Origin: Polyangiaceae bacterium
Lineage (GTDB): Bacteria; Myxococcota_A; Polyangia; Polyangiales; Polyangiaceae
NCBI GenBank assembly: GCA_020633235.1
Contig: JACKEA010000007.1
Span: 124,001 to 188,000 of the forward strand
Direction of reading: 5' to 3'
Length of the DNA: 64,000 bases
Part shown: piece by piece, positions 48,678 to 56,728 of the stretch
Layout: every line of letters begins with the position of its first letter
Position numbering within the stretch: position 1 is the stretch's first letter
The notes under the pieces: model-generated
What the model was told of the DNA's origin: nothing
What the model saw: the letters and a program-made list of their open reading frames with translations, nothing else
Database searches by the model: none
Position numbers and translations under genes: made by a program

Positions 48678-50042
48678 GTGTTCGCAAGTCCGTGGGGGCG
48701 CCTTGGCGTCACGGTTGGGCTGGCCAGCGTCACCCAAGCGCTGTTCCACATTCCCATCATGGGCATTGACGCGCGCTCCGTTGCGGGGCTCGGAGGCCAG
48801 CTCCTGAACCTCTCGGTGGGCGCGCTGGGCATCCTGCCCATCATCAACGCGTTCCTGATCGTCGAGATCGGAGCGCTGCTGAAGTCACGCTGGCGCGAGA
48901 TTCGAGTGTCCGGAGCGCAAGGTCGTGCTCGCATGACGCGGGTCGCGCGCGGCGTGGCGCTGGTGCTGGCGGCGGCGCAGTCGTTCGGCCTGTGTCTGTA
49001 CCTGGAGGGGATCTCCCCCTGGGTGGCCCCTGCGGTCTCGAACCCCGGATGGGAGTTCCGGGCCACGACCATGATCACCCTCGTCGGCGCAACGGCGCTG
49101 CTCATGGTCATCGCCGATGCCATTGGCCGATTCGGAGTTGGCAACGGCTACTCCGTGCTCATCGCCGTCGGCATCTGCGGCCAGCTCTGGCGCACATTGG
49201 GGGAAGCCCTCGATCACGGGCCCCAGGCGCTGGTCAAGAACGTCGTCGTGCTGTTGGCCATCGTGTTCGTTGTGGCGCGACTGCTGCCCCCGCGTCGGCC
49301 AAAACAGAGGACCGCCGATGGGGATCCGTACCGAACCGCATCCCCGAAACCGCCCAGCCCCCATCCCATCGTTCGGCCGCTACCCTCCGGCACCCTGCCG
49401 CTGACCGACGTCGCAGCAGTCCTCATCTGGATTTCCAGCATTCCCGTACTGCTCGGAGATGGAGAGCCCACCACCGCCCTCGCCGTCGGAGCCCCGAGCT
49501 TCGAGGCTTGGGGCGCATGGCTCGTCGTGGGCCTCACGCTGCTCTTCGCCGTGCTGTTCCATTCGCCACGCCGCATCGCCGAGCTGCGGGCGAAGGTCCT
49601 GGGCTTCGAGGACGCGGGGGCCGTGGTTGCCAAAGCCAAGCGGCGCTGGGTGCCTCAGGTCATCGTTGCCGTCTTGGCCCTGACCGGCGCCTGGTGGGTC
49701 CAGAACTGGCTCTGGCGCACGGACGAGCTCCGCGTCGAGCTGCTCGAGGGGGTCGTGCTGGCTGCCGTGCTGCTCGACATCTTCCACGAGATGCGCGCGC
49801 GCCGCCTGCTGAACGACGCCGTGGTCGTCGGTGAGCTACATCGCATCTACGCGCTGGACGTGGCGCTGGCGCTGCTCGAACGCGAAGGCATCCAGGCGGC
49901 ACCGCGCACCGTGTTCCATCGCACGCTGCTACAGTTCTTCGGTCCCTATCTGCCGCTCCAGCTCCTGGTCCCGAGGCGGGACGCGAAGCGCGCTCGCAAG
50001 CTCCTCCGGCGCGTCACCGGCCGCCCACGGCACAGACGCTGA
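48678..50042 (+). CDS. SecY-like membrane protein with extra C-terminal domain
   Basis: The 454-residue protein resembles the protein-translocation channel SecY in its first ~210 residues: IPIMGIDA, GGQLLNLSVGALGILPIINAFLIVEI (like SecY ALGIMPYISASII), RVARGVALVLAAAQSFGL, and ADAIGRFGVGNGYSVLIAVGI (like SecY ITERGIGNGISLII). The second half has more membrane helices but weaker similarity, and the last ~80 residues (AALALLEREGIQAAP region, PLQLLVPRRDAKRARKLL) look like a soluble DUF2007-type domain. It is unlikely to be the housekeeping SecY because the gene stands alone, away from ribosomal protein genes. A specialised translocase or degenerate paralogue are both possible. Confidence 0.6.
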   Translation: MFASPWGRLGVTVGLASVTQALFHIPIMGIDARSVAGLGGQLLNLSVGALGILPIINAFLIVEIGALLKSRWREIRVSGAQGRARMTRVARGVALVLAAAQSFGLCLYLEGISPWVAPAVSNPGWEFRATTMITLVGATALLMVIADAIGRFGVGNGYSVLIAVGICGQLWRTLGEALDHGPQALVKNVVVLLAIVFVVARLLPPRRPKQRTADGDPYRTASPKPPSPHPIVRPLPSGTLPLTDVAAVLIWISSIPVLLGDGEPTTALAVGAPSFEAWGAWLVVGLTLLFAVLFHSPRRIAELRAKVLGFEDAGAVVAKAKRRWVPQVIVAVLALTGAWWVQNWLWRTDELRVELLEGVVLAAVLLDIFHEMRARRLLNDAVVVGELHRIYALDVALALLEREGIQAAPRTVFHRTLLQFFGPYLPLQLLVPRRDAKRARKLLRRVTGRPRHRR

Positions 50043-50295
50043 GCCCTCGGCTACTCGCACGTTTGCGGAGTCACACTGAGCCCTCGGCTACTTCGGACGG
50101 GCGCCGCCTACACGCTGAGCCCTCGGCTACTTCGGACGCGCGCCGCGTACACGCTGAGGCCTCGGCCACTCGGGCACGGCGTACACGCTGAGGCCTCGGC
50201 CTACTTCGGACGGGCGCCGCGTACACGCTGAGGCCACCGCTACTTCCGCCGCACGCAACACAGACGCTGAGCCCTCGGCCTACTTCGGACGGGCG
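50032..50295. repeat. 36-40-bp tandem repeats joining two convergent gene ends
   Basis: Seven degenerate copies of a unit containing CGCTGAGCCCTCGGCTAC and TTCGGACGGGCGCCGCGTAC. The first copy contains the stop codon of the SecY-like gene and the last contains the stop codon of the minus-strand lipoprotein gene, so the array grew from the two gene ends. There is no spacer organisation. Confidence 0.85.
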
Positions 50296-50927
50296 CCCTT
50301 CGTCACACGCCGACTTTCGATGCGAAGCCCGTGGTCCCCGCGCGGCGCGAAGACAATCGTCTCGGACCACGCTGCGGTGCTGCCGCCGGGTCCGTCCGTG
50401 TGCACGGCCGCGTAGCTCACCACGATGTCACGCCCGTCATGGCTCAGGCGGAGCTCGTCGAAAGTCGTCTGCGAAAAGGCCGTGGTCGGGATCTTCGCGC
50501 AGCTCGACGGCGCGTCGTCCCCCAGCCAGCCCATGACCAGCACGCGGTGCTTCTCTCCGCATTGCTCTCCAAGTCCCAGGGCGTCCGTCAGGGCGCAGCG
50601 CATGCTCCCCGCTTGTCCGTCGGCGGTGGGCGCCCTGGTCCACTCGCAGTTGGACCCGATCGTGGTCGCCAAATACGCCACGGCCGCACGCTCCGCGTCG
50701 CGCAGCCCCGCGATCCCGTCGCGGTCCAGCGTCAGGGTATCCCCCTGTCGCCACACCAGCCGTCGCGGCCCGGACGCCGTCGTCGTCGCGGTCACGGACG
50801 CCGTCGTCGTCGCGGTCACGGACGCCGTCGTCGTCGCGGTCACGGACGCCCGGAGCGTCACCTCGCTCGGCACGCCGCGGTCACACGCGGCCAGCAACAG
50901 CACCCACGGAATCGTCGCCCCACGCAT
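50280..50927 (-). CDS. Lipoprotein with ASVTATTT repeats
   Basis: A 215-residue lipoprotein (MRGATIPWVLLLAAC, Cys 15). Three 24-bp direct repeats (50774-50847) encode SVTATTTA before a globular domain with four Cys and RLSHDGRDIVVSYAAVH. No family recognised. The C-terminal codons lie in the tandem repeat array. It is the last ordinary gene before the cassette array. Confidence 0.68.
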   Translation of the reverse strand: MRGATIPWVLLLAACDRGVPSEVTLRASVTATTTASVTATTTASVTATTTASGPRRLVWRQGDTLTLDRDGIAGLRDAERAAVAYLATTIGSNCEWTRAPTADGQAGSMRCALTDALGLGEQCGEKHRVLVMGWLGDDAPSSCAKIPTTAFSQTTFDELRLSHDGRDIVVSYAAVHTDGPGGSTAAWSETIVFAPRGDHGLRIESRRVTKGARPK

Positions 50928-51002
50928 CGCCCCCACTACACGGAACCGTGACAACGACCTTCAGCGGAAAACCACCGCCGTGTTTCGCCGCAGTAGCTCG
51001 TC

Positions 51003-51049
51003 ACTCCACACGGGCTGCGCAAAGTCATGGGATGATGCAGGGCATCGCG
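51003..51049 (-). other. attC remnant at left end of cassette array
   Basis: The sequence around ACACGGGCTGCGCAAAGTC and GGGATGATGCAGG matches the inner part of the attC at 62179-62348 (CACAAGGGCTGCGCGAAGGC, CGGATGATGCTCG). Core motifs are lost. It marks the old left edge of the array. Confidence 0.45.
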
Positions 51050-51277
51050 TCACGGCATGTCAGGAAGGATTCCGAGACTGTCCAGCCAGTCTCTGGCGTG
51101 CTGCCAGCTCGGGAATTCCTTCTGCCGGTCGCGGAAACAAACCACGCCCGACGGCGGTGGTCCGTCCACAACAATGAGGAACACGTGGCCGGATCGAAGG
51201 ATCCGAGCGCTGCACCCGGCATCGATTCTGATCACGCACCTCGGCCTGCTGGATAGCCATGGCTCGTCAGGGGTCAC
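51050..51277 (-). CDS. Cassette gene: small protein of unknown function
   Basis: A 75-residue frame between two attC remnants, starting GTG 51277, with KEFPSWQHARDWLDSLG near the end. It has the position, size and direction of a cassette gene. An alternative frame in 51025-51222 cannot be ruled out. No family recognised. Confidence 0.45.
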   Translation of the reverse strand: MTPDEPWLSSRPRCVIRIDAGCSARILRSGHVFLIVVDGPPPSGVVCFRDRQKEFPSWQHARDWLDSLGILPDMP

Positions 51278-51308
51278 GACGCCCTGCGCCCGACTCCAAG
51301 GGAAGCCT

Positions 51309-51365
51309 GGCTAACGTCCTGCCATTCAGCTGCGGGTGCAAGAGGTTGGCCGAAGGCCGACCCTT
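51309..51365 (-). other. attC remnant (left half only)
   Basis: GGCTAACGTCCTGCC, then TTCAGCTGCGGGTGC and GGCCGAAGGCC, resemble the left half of the attCs at 60256 and 62777. The right half with GTTAGGC is missing, so this site should be recombination-dead. Confidence 0.55.
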
Positions 51366-51608
51366 GAGGCCGGCAGGCAGGAAGCGCTCGCTAGCCGGCA
51401 GTCTCGAGCCGTTCCCGCGAACATCGTTGCGTCGTGATCGTCCTGGCCGGCAGATCTCGAAACCATCTCGACGGTCCAGCGTGAGGTAGCGACAACATAG
51501 GCATGCATGTCGAACGCCCTCGGCTGGCTCGGCGGACACCGACCCATGCTCGAGAACTTCACAGTACTTTCGAAACCGCCGGAGTCGCGCTTCACGCTTG
51601 TTAGTCAT
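51326..51608 (-). pseudogene. CPCC-family cysteine-rich protein, frameshifted cassette gene
   Basis: From ATG 51608 the frame reads VRHACLCCRYLTLDRRDGFEIC, the start of a CPCC domain (normally CPCCGY...GYEICPVCFWEDD). Immediately after EIC about 11 bases are missing and the continuation GQDDHDATMFAGTARD is found one frame over, ending at 51326. The domain therefore lost its second Cys pair and is shifted. It lies between attC remnants, consistent with decay of the old (left) array end. Confidence 0.55.
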
Positions 51609-51724
51609 TGGGGCCAGCGGCATCAGCTTGCGACAACCGAGCCCGTGGTACGCCACCACGGCCGATACGCACCGGCCAGCAGATCACCACGGGCGCGGCC
51701 GGCTGCTGCAACTGCTTGTTAGGC
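51600..51724 (-). other. attC site, left core degraded
   Basis: The right core GTTAGGC is at 51718-51724, preceded by CTGCAACTGCTT. Its inner sequence parallels the attC at 52101-52253 (AGCTTGCGACAACCGAGCCC against AGCTTCCGATGACCGAGCCC), but the left core and about 40 bases are lost. Confidence 0.7.
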
Positions 51725-51739
51725 GGCGGTGCAAACTCG

Positions 51740-52096
51740 CTAGCGGCGGAAACGCTCAAGCGCTTCGAGTTCGTGTCGGACACGCACGGCGTACTCGGAA
51801 TCGAGGCCGCAGAGTTCATCAAAAGCCTGTCCGGCGGAAGTCGATGGATCGAGAAATGCGCTCAGCAAGACGTGCGCGCGCTCGATGTGACGCTGCAGTC
51901 GCTCGAGGTCACCGGGCCACATGTATGACACCCCGAGGACGCCGAGCAGGTACGCGCCTGCTCGCACAGAATCAATGTCGTGGCAGTCGGAGAGGGCTCG
52001 CTCAAGCGCAGAATCAACTTGAGCACCGTCCAGCGCGTCATGAAAGAACTGCGCGGCCTTGTCTGTATCCCACGCGTTGGGGCCCCAGGTTCCCAC
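51740..52096 (-). CDS. Cassette gene: DUF4259 family protein
   Basis: A 118-residue protein beginning MGTWGPNAWDTDKAAQFFHDAL, the typical start of DUF4259 (MGTWGPxxFDND). It is likely a small helical cytoplasmic protein; the family function is not known, though it is frequent in accessory loci. GTG 52096 follows the attC core directly. Confidence 0.75.
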   Translation of the reverse strand: MGTWGPNAWDTDKAAQFFHDALDGAQVDSALERALSDCHDIDSVRAGAYLLGVLGVSYMWPGDLERLQRHIERAHVLLSAFLDPSTSAGQAFDELCGLDSEYAVRVRHELEALERFRR

Positions 52097-52100
52097 GTCT

Positions 52101-52253
52101 GCCTAGCCTACTGCCCCTGAGCAGCGGCCGCACCAACAACGCACGGCGCATCAGCTTCCGATGACCGAGCCCGCGGCATTCCACCACGGGCGAGGGGCAC
52201 TAGCCAGCAGGTCACCACTAGGCGCGGCCGACTGCTGCAACTGCTTGTTAGGC
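52101..52253 (-). other. attC site, 153 bp
   Basis: Left core GCCTAGC (one change from GCCTAAC) at 52101-52107, right core GTTAGGC at 52247-52253 with CTGCAACTGCTT before it. The mutated core should lower recombination. Confidence 0.8.
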
Positions 52254-52263
52254 GGCCTTGCCC

Positions 52264-52779
52264 TCAGGCGCTGTGATGCTCCAGCAGGGCTCGGAGGACT
52301 TCAAGGTGGAGTTCGGCATACCGCTCAAGCAGTTCGTAGACCGCTTCAGAAGAACGGTCGTAGATGTAGAGCGCACGCTCGTGTGCCTGGAGAGCGTCCG
52401 ACATCTTCGCGGCGGCCTCTCCGTGCGTCTCGCGGAAGGAGGAGATTGTATATTCCGCCACTCCGTCAAAGTCGGCCCGGAGGTCTGCATGCGTGACGCC
52501 GTGTTGCTGCATGACTTGTCGAACTTGCCGGAGGATGGCGGCGGTCTTGATGGCACCGATTGCTTCGAAAGCATCGATAATCTCGGGAAGAAACTCACCG
52601 CTTGAGTTCTCTAGAAACCCAGAGAGGCCCTCCATTTCCACATCCGTCCCAAACGCGAGAATGAGAAGGACGGTCATCGCGGGTTCCGAAAGCGATCGCG
52701 CCCGCCAAGCGTCGAAAAGCGGCGGCCTCCACATCTGAACTGACAGATCGGATAGCACTTCCGAAGACTCGGTGCGCAT
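52264..52779 (-). CDS. Cassette gene: DUF4375/DMP19-like protein
   Basis: A 171-residue protein. VEMEGLSGFLENSSGEFLPEIIDAFEAIGAIKTAAILRQV matches the core of the DUF4375 (DMP19-type) family, in which a Gly-Phe-x-Asn motif is typical. ATG 52779 follows the attC core by 10 bases; a TTG start inside the core is less likely. DNA-mimic or toxin-inhibitor roles have been described for DMP19, but that need not apply here. Confidence 0.72.
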   Translation of the reverse strand: MRTESSEVLSDLSVQMWRPPLFDAWRARSLSEPAMTVLLILAFGTDVEMEGLSGFLENSSGEFLPEIIDAFEAIGAIKTAAILRQVRQVMQQHGVTHADLRADFDGVAEYTISSFRETHGEAAAKMSDALQAHERALYIYDRSSEAVYELLERYAELHLEVLRALLEHHSA

Positions 52780-52788
52780 GTCGTGTCC

Positions 52789-52875
52789 GCCCAACGTCCT
52801 GCGGTCTAGCTACGGCTACGGCCGCAAGAGGGAGGGCGAAGCCGACCGTGCGTCGGCTGCAACCGCTTGTTAGGC
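52789..52875 (-). other. attC site, 87 bp
   Basis: Left core GCCCAAC (52789-52795), right core GTTAGGC (52869-52875) with GGCTGCAACCGCTT before it. The inner stem contains CGGCTACGGCCGC and GCGAAGCCGACCG. Confidence 0.85.
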
Positions 52876-52892
52876 GGCGCGTAGCCACTCAA

Positions 52893-53252
52893 CTAGGCCT
52901 CGTCGTAGAATTCGCCATCGTCGCCTTGAACGCGCGCTGCGAGAACTTCAGCGACGACGCACATCTTGCGTAGAATCTCGTCGTCAGGATTCTTCACAAC
53001 AATGCAACCCTGGCGATAGTCGAACCAGGCCTGACCGCCGCCCTCACCAGCGCGGCTGTACTTCGTCCAAACTGCGAGGCCCTCGTTGACATAGCAGACG
53101 CTATCGCCGGACGTCGTCGTAGCCGAAGCCTCGCCGTCCAGCCGCATTTCAGGGTCGCGTGAAATGTAGTCCAACCAGTCTGAGAGTGGGATGGGGTTGT
53201 CAGGGCCATCAAACCACTGGTCGGCGCGAGTGATGTGCACGTCGTAGCCCAT
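52893..53252 (-). CDS. Cassette gene: conserved unknown protein (MGYDVHITRA start)
   Basis: A 119-residue acidic protein beginning MGYDVHITRADQWFDGP, with EGLAVWTKYSRAGEGGGQAWFDYRQGCIVVKNPDDEILRKM. I recognise this as a conserved hypothetical family seen in accessory DNA, without known function. ATG 53252 follows the attC core by 9 bases. Confidence 0.7.
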   Translation of the reverse strand: MGYDVHITRADQWFDGPDNPIPLSDWLDYISRDPEMRLDGEASATTTSGDSVCYVNEGLAVWTKYSRAGEGGGQAWFDYRQGCIVVKNPDDEILRKMCVVAEVLAARVQGDDGEFYDEA

Positions 53253-53260
53253 GCTAGTCC

Positions 53261-53283
53261 GCCTAACGTACCGCCAGTTAGAC
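53261..53283 (-). other. Collapsed attC, 23 bp
   Basis: GCCTAAC (53261-53267) and GTTAGAC (53277-53283) are separated by only 9 bp, GTACCGCCA. Both cores are intact but almost the whole folded stem is deleted, although two genes still flank it in cassette order. Confidence 0.75.
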
Positions 53284-53291
53284 GGTGCCGG

Positions 53292-53915
53292 CTAGGCAAT
53301 GGCGGTCCCGTCAAGAATGGCCTCAAGTCGTCGTTTCAAGAAGGTCGCCGCTCCTGCGTGGCGGAGGCCGACCAGCGCGTAGGCTCTTGCGGTTTCCCGG
53401 TCGGCAAGATGCAACGACGTGCGCGCCATGACTAGCGCAGCGCCCGAGATGTTTGTTCGGCCCGGCAGGCCCGCCAGGTTGCCGCTGTCGAGTTGTTCTG
53501 GCGACACAGTTTCGAGTCCGCCCGGGAAGTCGGCCCATCGACCGAACGCCGGAGCGCCGACTTTGACGTACGTCTCTGTCAGGTGGCGGACCGAGGCGAC
53601 CGCATCGTCACCGGTTTCACCGTAGCTCCACCAGAAATCGTGGTGTCCTTCGGGCGCGAGACGCCAACGGAATTCGCAATCGTATGCGGTGATCCTCTTC
53701 GGATCGGGCGGCCTCTCCAGCGCGTCGGGAAGGAACATGAAATGTATGCCGAGTTCGACGCATGCACTGCCGCCACCGCGAGCCCCCTGAACTACGATTG
53801 CGTGCGCAACGTCACCGAGAACGCGCCGAAACTTCGTGCCCGAACCGCGAAAGCCGTCCGCACGGAGAACTGGCGCAAACACGTCGCGCGCTGCAGTCAG
53901 AAACTCCGCCCTCAT
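53292..53915 (-). CDS. Cassette gene: DUF4304-like protein
   Basis: A 207-residue protein whose start, FLTAARDVFAPVLRADGFRGSGTKFRRVLGDVAHAIVVQ, matches DUF4304. The middle has FRWRLAPEGHHDFWWSYGETGDDA and the C-terminal helical part LRHAGAATFLKRRLEAIL. Function unknown. ATG 53915 follows the attC core by 6 bases. Confidence 0.68.
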   Translation of the reverse strand: MRAEFLTAARDVFAPVLRADGFRGSGTKFRRVLGDVAHAIVVQGARGGGSACVELGIHFMFLPDALERPPDPKRITAYDCEFRWRLAPEGHHDFWWSYGETGDDAVASVRHLTETYVKVGAPAFGRWADFPGGLETVSPEQLDSGNLAGLPGRTNISGAALVMARTSLHLADRETARAYALVGLRHAGAATFLKRRLEAILDGTAIA

Positions 53916-53921
53916 GCATCC

Positions 53922-54103
53922 GCCTAACGAACTTGGCGTTCAGCTGCGAGCGCCAAGAACAACATGACCGGATGGTAGCACGCTGCAGGCGCGTGGCTGC
54001 ACCGAGACCATCGAACGATGGTCGGTGCAGATCCCACGCGCGGGACGGAACAAGTTCAACCGGTGGCAAAGCCGGCGCTCGTCAGCTGCAACGGCCTGTG
54101 GGC
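53922..54103 (-). other. attC site, ~182 bp, right core damaged
   Basis: Left core GCCTAAC (53922-53928). The right end reads CAGCTGCAACGGCCTGTGGGC, where GTTAGGC has lost one base and changed another. The internal ACCATCGAACGATGGTCGGTG forms a small palindrome. Confidence 0.75.
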
Positions 54104-54107
54104 GGCG

Positions 54108-54683
54108 CTAGGGTTCGAGGGCACAGTTGTCCCACCAGTAGGTGAGAAGCTCGCCGACACTGTTTCCAATTCGCTCAGGACCGGCAATGGGATCGCACCA
54201 AAGATACTCGGGCCCGTCGGTATCGAGCACGACGAATCCGGCGAAGTCATCAGCGTCGGACAACACGAGAGCAGCCGTTGGCGGTACCTTGAAGATGTAC
54301 GCGAACGGAGCGGATACGACGTCATGCCAGCGTTCAAGCGGAAGTAGTCTAAAATACGAGTGTCGCGTCTCAAGATCGGCCCAAAGTTGAACGCCGTTGG
54401 CGAGCAGCAAGAATCGACGGAGGTCGTCCGGCAGCGGGAAGCGCAGGAAGCGGTTCTGCCAAGCGTCGAGGTCGGTTAACCGGATGCCGGGTTCCACGAG
54501 GTGGCCGTAGCGAAACTTGCGGCGCTCTGTTTTAACATCGGGGTGCCGTAGAAAGTCCTGGAGCGTGACTGGCTGGACCCCGTTGACTGGCCCAAGTGCG
54601 TCGAGGTCTGAAACGCAAACTTCTTGCTCGACCTCAACGGCGTCCTGGGATGCGGCCAGCTGCAGAAACTCTTCGGCGGTCAC
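54108..54683 (-). CDS. Cassette gene: SMI1/KNR4 (SUKH) family protein
   Basis: A 191-residue protein. LPDDLRRFLLLANGVQLWADLETRHSYFRLLPLERW, then LVLSDADDFAGFVVLDTDGPEYLWCDP, carry the SUKH fold pattern. SUKH proteins often act as immunity partners of polymorphic toxins; here it stands alone in its cassette, as is common for solitary immunity genes. GTG 54683 is preceded in frame by a stop three codons upstream. Confidence 0.78.
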   Translation of the reverse strand: MTAEEFLQLAASQDAVEVEQEVCVSDLDALGPVNGVQPVTLQDFLRHPDVKTERRKFRYGHLVEPGIRLTDLDAWQNRFLRFPLPDDLRRFLLLANGVQLWADLETRHSYFRLLPLERWHDVVSAPFAYIFKVPPTAALVLSDADDFAGFVVLDTDGPEYLWCDPIAGPERIGNSVGELLTYWWDNCALEP

Positions 54684-54707
54684 TAATCAAAACGCGGACA
54701 GGCGTCC

Positions 54708-54867
54708 GCCCAACGGTACAGGTGTTGAGCTGCGAAGGCCAAAAGCAACGTGACCCGATGGTACCACGCCATCAGGCAGGTGACCGCGCAGCGAAGCCAC
54801 CTGCTGGGCGAGGACGGTCAACAGGAAGCCTGGCGAGGCCTTCGTCTGCTCCAACACCGTGTTAGGC
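54708..54867 (-). other. attC site, 160 bp
   Basis: Left core GCCCAAC (54708-54714), right core GTTAGGC (54861-54867). Inner arms GTTGAGCTGCGAAGGCC and GGCCTTCGTCTGCTCCAAC pair with small mismatches. Confidence 0.85.
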
Positions 54868-54907
54868 GGCGCTGGCGCCGGTTCGGAACCACGGTTGCTC
54901 CGAGCTC

Positions 54908-55891
54908 TCAGCATTCCCGCAAATCCGCGACGAGCTGAGGTTCATGCAGAGCTTGTCGGAGTACCACCGACGTCGCGCGTCGCAGAAAACGTGTTGCATG
55001 CTCGAGATCGAGGAGAAGCGAAAAATCTTTCGCGAAGTCGGGCTTGCGACCATGAGCGATCGAACTTCTAACGCCATAGAATTTCGTCCACACCGTGTCC
55101 GGTCGCGCCTGGCCGAAGTAGTCGACGTAGGGGGGTGGCCTCGGACTCCTTCGTCCGAGCAGGTGCATCTTCCGGATAACCTGTCGTGTCAGGGAGTCAG
55201 CCGGGTCAGACGGCTTCGGATCATGAGTGAGCAAGGACTCGATGATGGTGAAGAGGCCAACATAGCGAAGCGCCGAATGGCGTTCGAGTTCTAGGATTTC
55301 GCCAAACTGGCGCACGGGACTGCGAAGGTCGAGGTCGTCGTGGTTGAAGTTGATCCATTTTTCAAAAAGACCTCGGAGCTCGGACAGGTGGTCGTCGTCC
55401 AACGCGAGGAAGCGCTGGTCAGGCTCAGGGTCATCCAGCGCACGATCAAGTCCCCGGTTGGTTCCAAGGCCGGTTGCGCCGGCGCCATTCCCTGCATGAA
55501 AGCCCAGCTCCAAGGGTGAGAACGTGAAGAAGGACGCTTCCACAAGCGCATGGGTTCTGATGTTGCCACCCGTGTGATCGACAACGACGTACCGCCACCG
55601 ATCTGGGGGCAAAGTTGAGACAGTGATCGTTTCGACTCCGGGCTCGGATTGTTCACGCCCGGTTACCTCAGTTTCGAACGGATTTCGCTGACATGCGGGA
55701 TAGTAGAACGCGATTGCTTGCCGGATCTCCTCCGCTTCGACCTGGGAGGCTTTCCTAACAATGAGATCGGTCGACACTTCGAATCGGTCATCTTGAACGC
55801 TGCTCACGTTCGCCAAAAGTGCATACCCAGACGGTGGCAGCGCTTTGAAACGCTCCACGATGGAGTCGGCCAGGTCGCGGGGAAACGACAT
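54908..55891 (-). CDS. Cassette gene: HEPN-like (Apea-type) protein
   Basis: A 327-residue protein, the largest in the array. The C-terminal half has LRYVGLFTIIESLLTHDPKP and TKFYGVRSSIAHGRKPDF; RSSIAH is an Rx4H motif like the catalytic one of HEPN ribonucleases, and the layout resembles Apea-like HEPN proteins. The N-terminal half is unassigned. HEPN proteins are frequent toxins and anti-phage effectors, so this cassette is a candidate defence gene; activity is inference. ATG 55891. Confidence 0.62.
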   Translation of the reverse strand: MSFPRDLADSIVERFKALPPSGYALLANVSSVQDDRFEVSTDLIVRKASQVEAEEIRQAIAFYYPACQRNPFETEVTGREQSEPGVETITVSTLPPDRWRYVVVDHTGGNIRTHALVEASFFTFSPLELGFHAGNGAGATGLGTNRGLDRALDDPEPDQRFLALDDDHLSELRGLFEKWINFNHDDLDLRSPVRQFGEILELERHSALRYVGLFTIIESLLTHDPKPSDPADSLTRQVIRKMHLLGRRSPRPPPYVDYFGQARPDTVWTKFYGVRSSIAHGRKPDFAKDFSLLLDLEHATRFLRRATSVVLRQALHEPQLVADLREC

Positions 55892-55901
55892 TCAAACGTC
55901 T

Positions 55902-56082
55902 GCCTAACGAATCGAAATTCAGCTGCGGAGGCGCAGCCAAACCCAACCGGATGGTACCACTTCACAGGCACACGGGCTGCGCGAACGGAGTTGATGCTGT
56001 TCACGCAGAAACCCTTGTGCGGGACGGAATGACAGCAGCAGTCGACAAGACCGCCTTCGTCAGCTGCAATTTCATGTTAGGC
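55902..56082 (-). other. attC site, 181 bp
   Basis: Left core GCCTAAC (55902-55908), right core GTTAGGC (56076-56082). Arms CGAAATTCAGCTGCG and CAGCTGCAATTTCAT are the same subtype as the attC at 62179-62348. The stop codon TAA of the next gene is inside the right core. Confidence 0.88.
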
Positions 56083-56433
56083 GGCGTCGTTCCGGTTGCG
56101 CGGAGCCCGAAAGTACAGCGCGACCGCGACGATGGTCGGCGGAAAGAACGACAGAAATCCCAGAGCGGAGAAGTTCATTGCTTCGGAGATCGTCTCGCCG
56201 AGAATGCGCGCCTTCTGCGATGGATCAATCGGTTCGCCACCCACGGCACTCCGACCCTGCAAGAAGCCAAAGCAGGCGCCACCGGGGAGAGAGAGCACGA
56301 GAAGCGCGATGCATGCGAGCAGCAGGCGACCGAGGCGTTTGCGAGGGCCAACTGCCCGGCGGGCGGCGACTGCGAGAGCCATGAGCCCAGCGTTGATCAG
56401 GACTATCAGGACAATCCAAAAGACCGGATGCAT
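56077..56433 (-). CDS. Cassette gene: small membrane protein
   Basis: A 118-residue protein with three hydrophobic segments: WIVLIVLINAGLMALAVAA, LLLACIALLVLSLP and ALGFLSFFPPTIVAVALYF. Basic loops separate them. Its TAA stop is formed by the attC core. Small membrane proteins of unknown role are common in cassettes. Confidence 0.68.
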   Translation of the reverse strand: MHPVFWIVLIVLINAGLMALAVAARRAVGPRKRLGRLLLACIALLVLSLPGGACFGFLQGRSAVGGEPIDPSQKARILGETISEAMNFSALGFLSFFPPTIVAVALYFRAPRNRNDAA

Positions 56434-56439
56434 CGGTCC

Positions 56440-56470
56440 GCCTAACTACCATTCTACCGCAAGCCGCTTG
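56440..56470 (-). other. attC half-site at left edge of the interruption
   Basis: GCCTAAC (56440-56446) follows the start of the membrane-protein gene, as expected, but the next bases are not attC-like. The matching right half appears only at 59956, 3.5 kb further on, in another cassette context. Confidence 0.5.
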
Positions 56471-56728
56471 CTCGATAACGCGAACCGTAACGAAGTCATT
56501 CCGCGGTCTTGTGGACGCATTATCCGGTTATGCAGCGCGACATAACGCGATTATGCGTGCGGGCGTTGGGACCTCTCGAGCGCGCGCAGCCCGGAGGGCG
56601 AGCACGCGCTGGAGGGACCCTGCCGCGCGCAGCCCGAAGGGCGAGCACGGCAGGCCGCGCCCCGCCGCCCCCCGCGTCAAAGGTGTCGTGTCGCACGCGA
56701 CTCGGCCGGTGATACGCTGGGCGGGTCC

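Noticed and set aside
50032..50295. CRISPR-like array of short repeats
   Set aside because: Units follow each other without unique spacers, are degenerate, and no cas genes are near.
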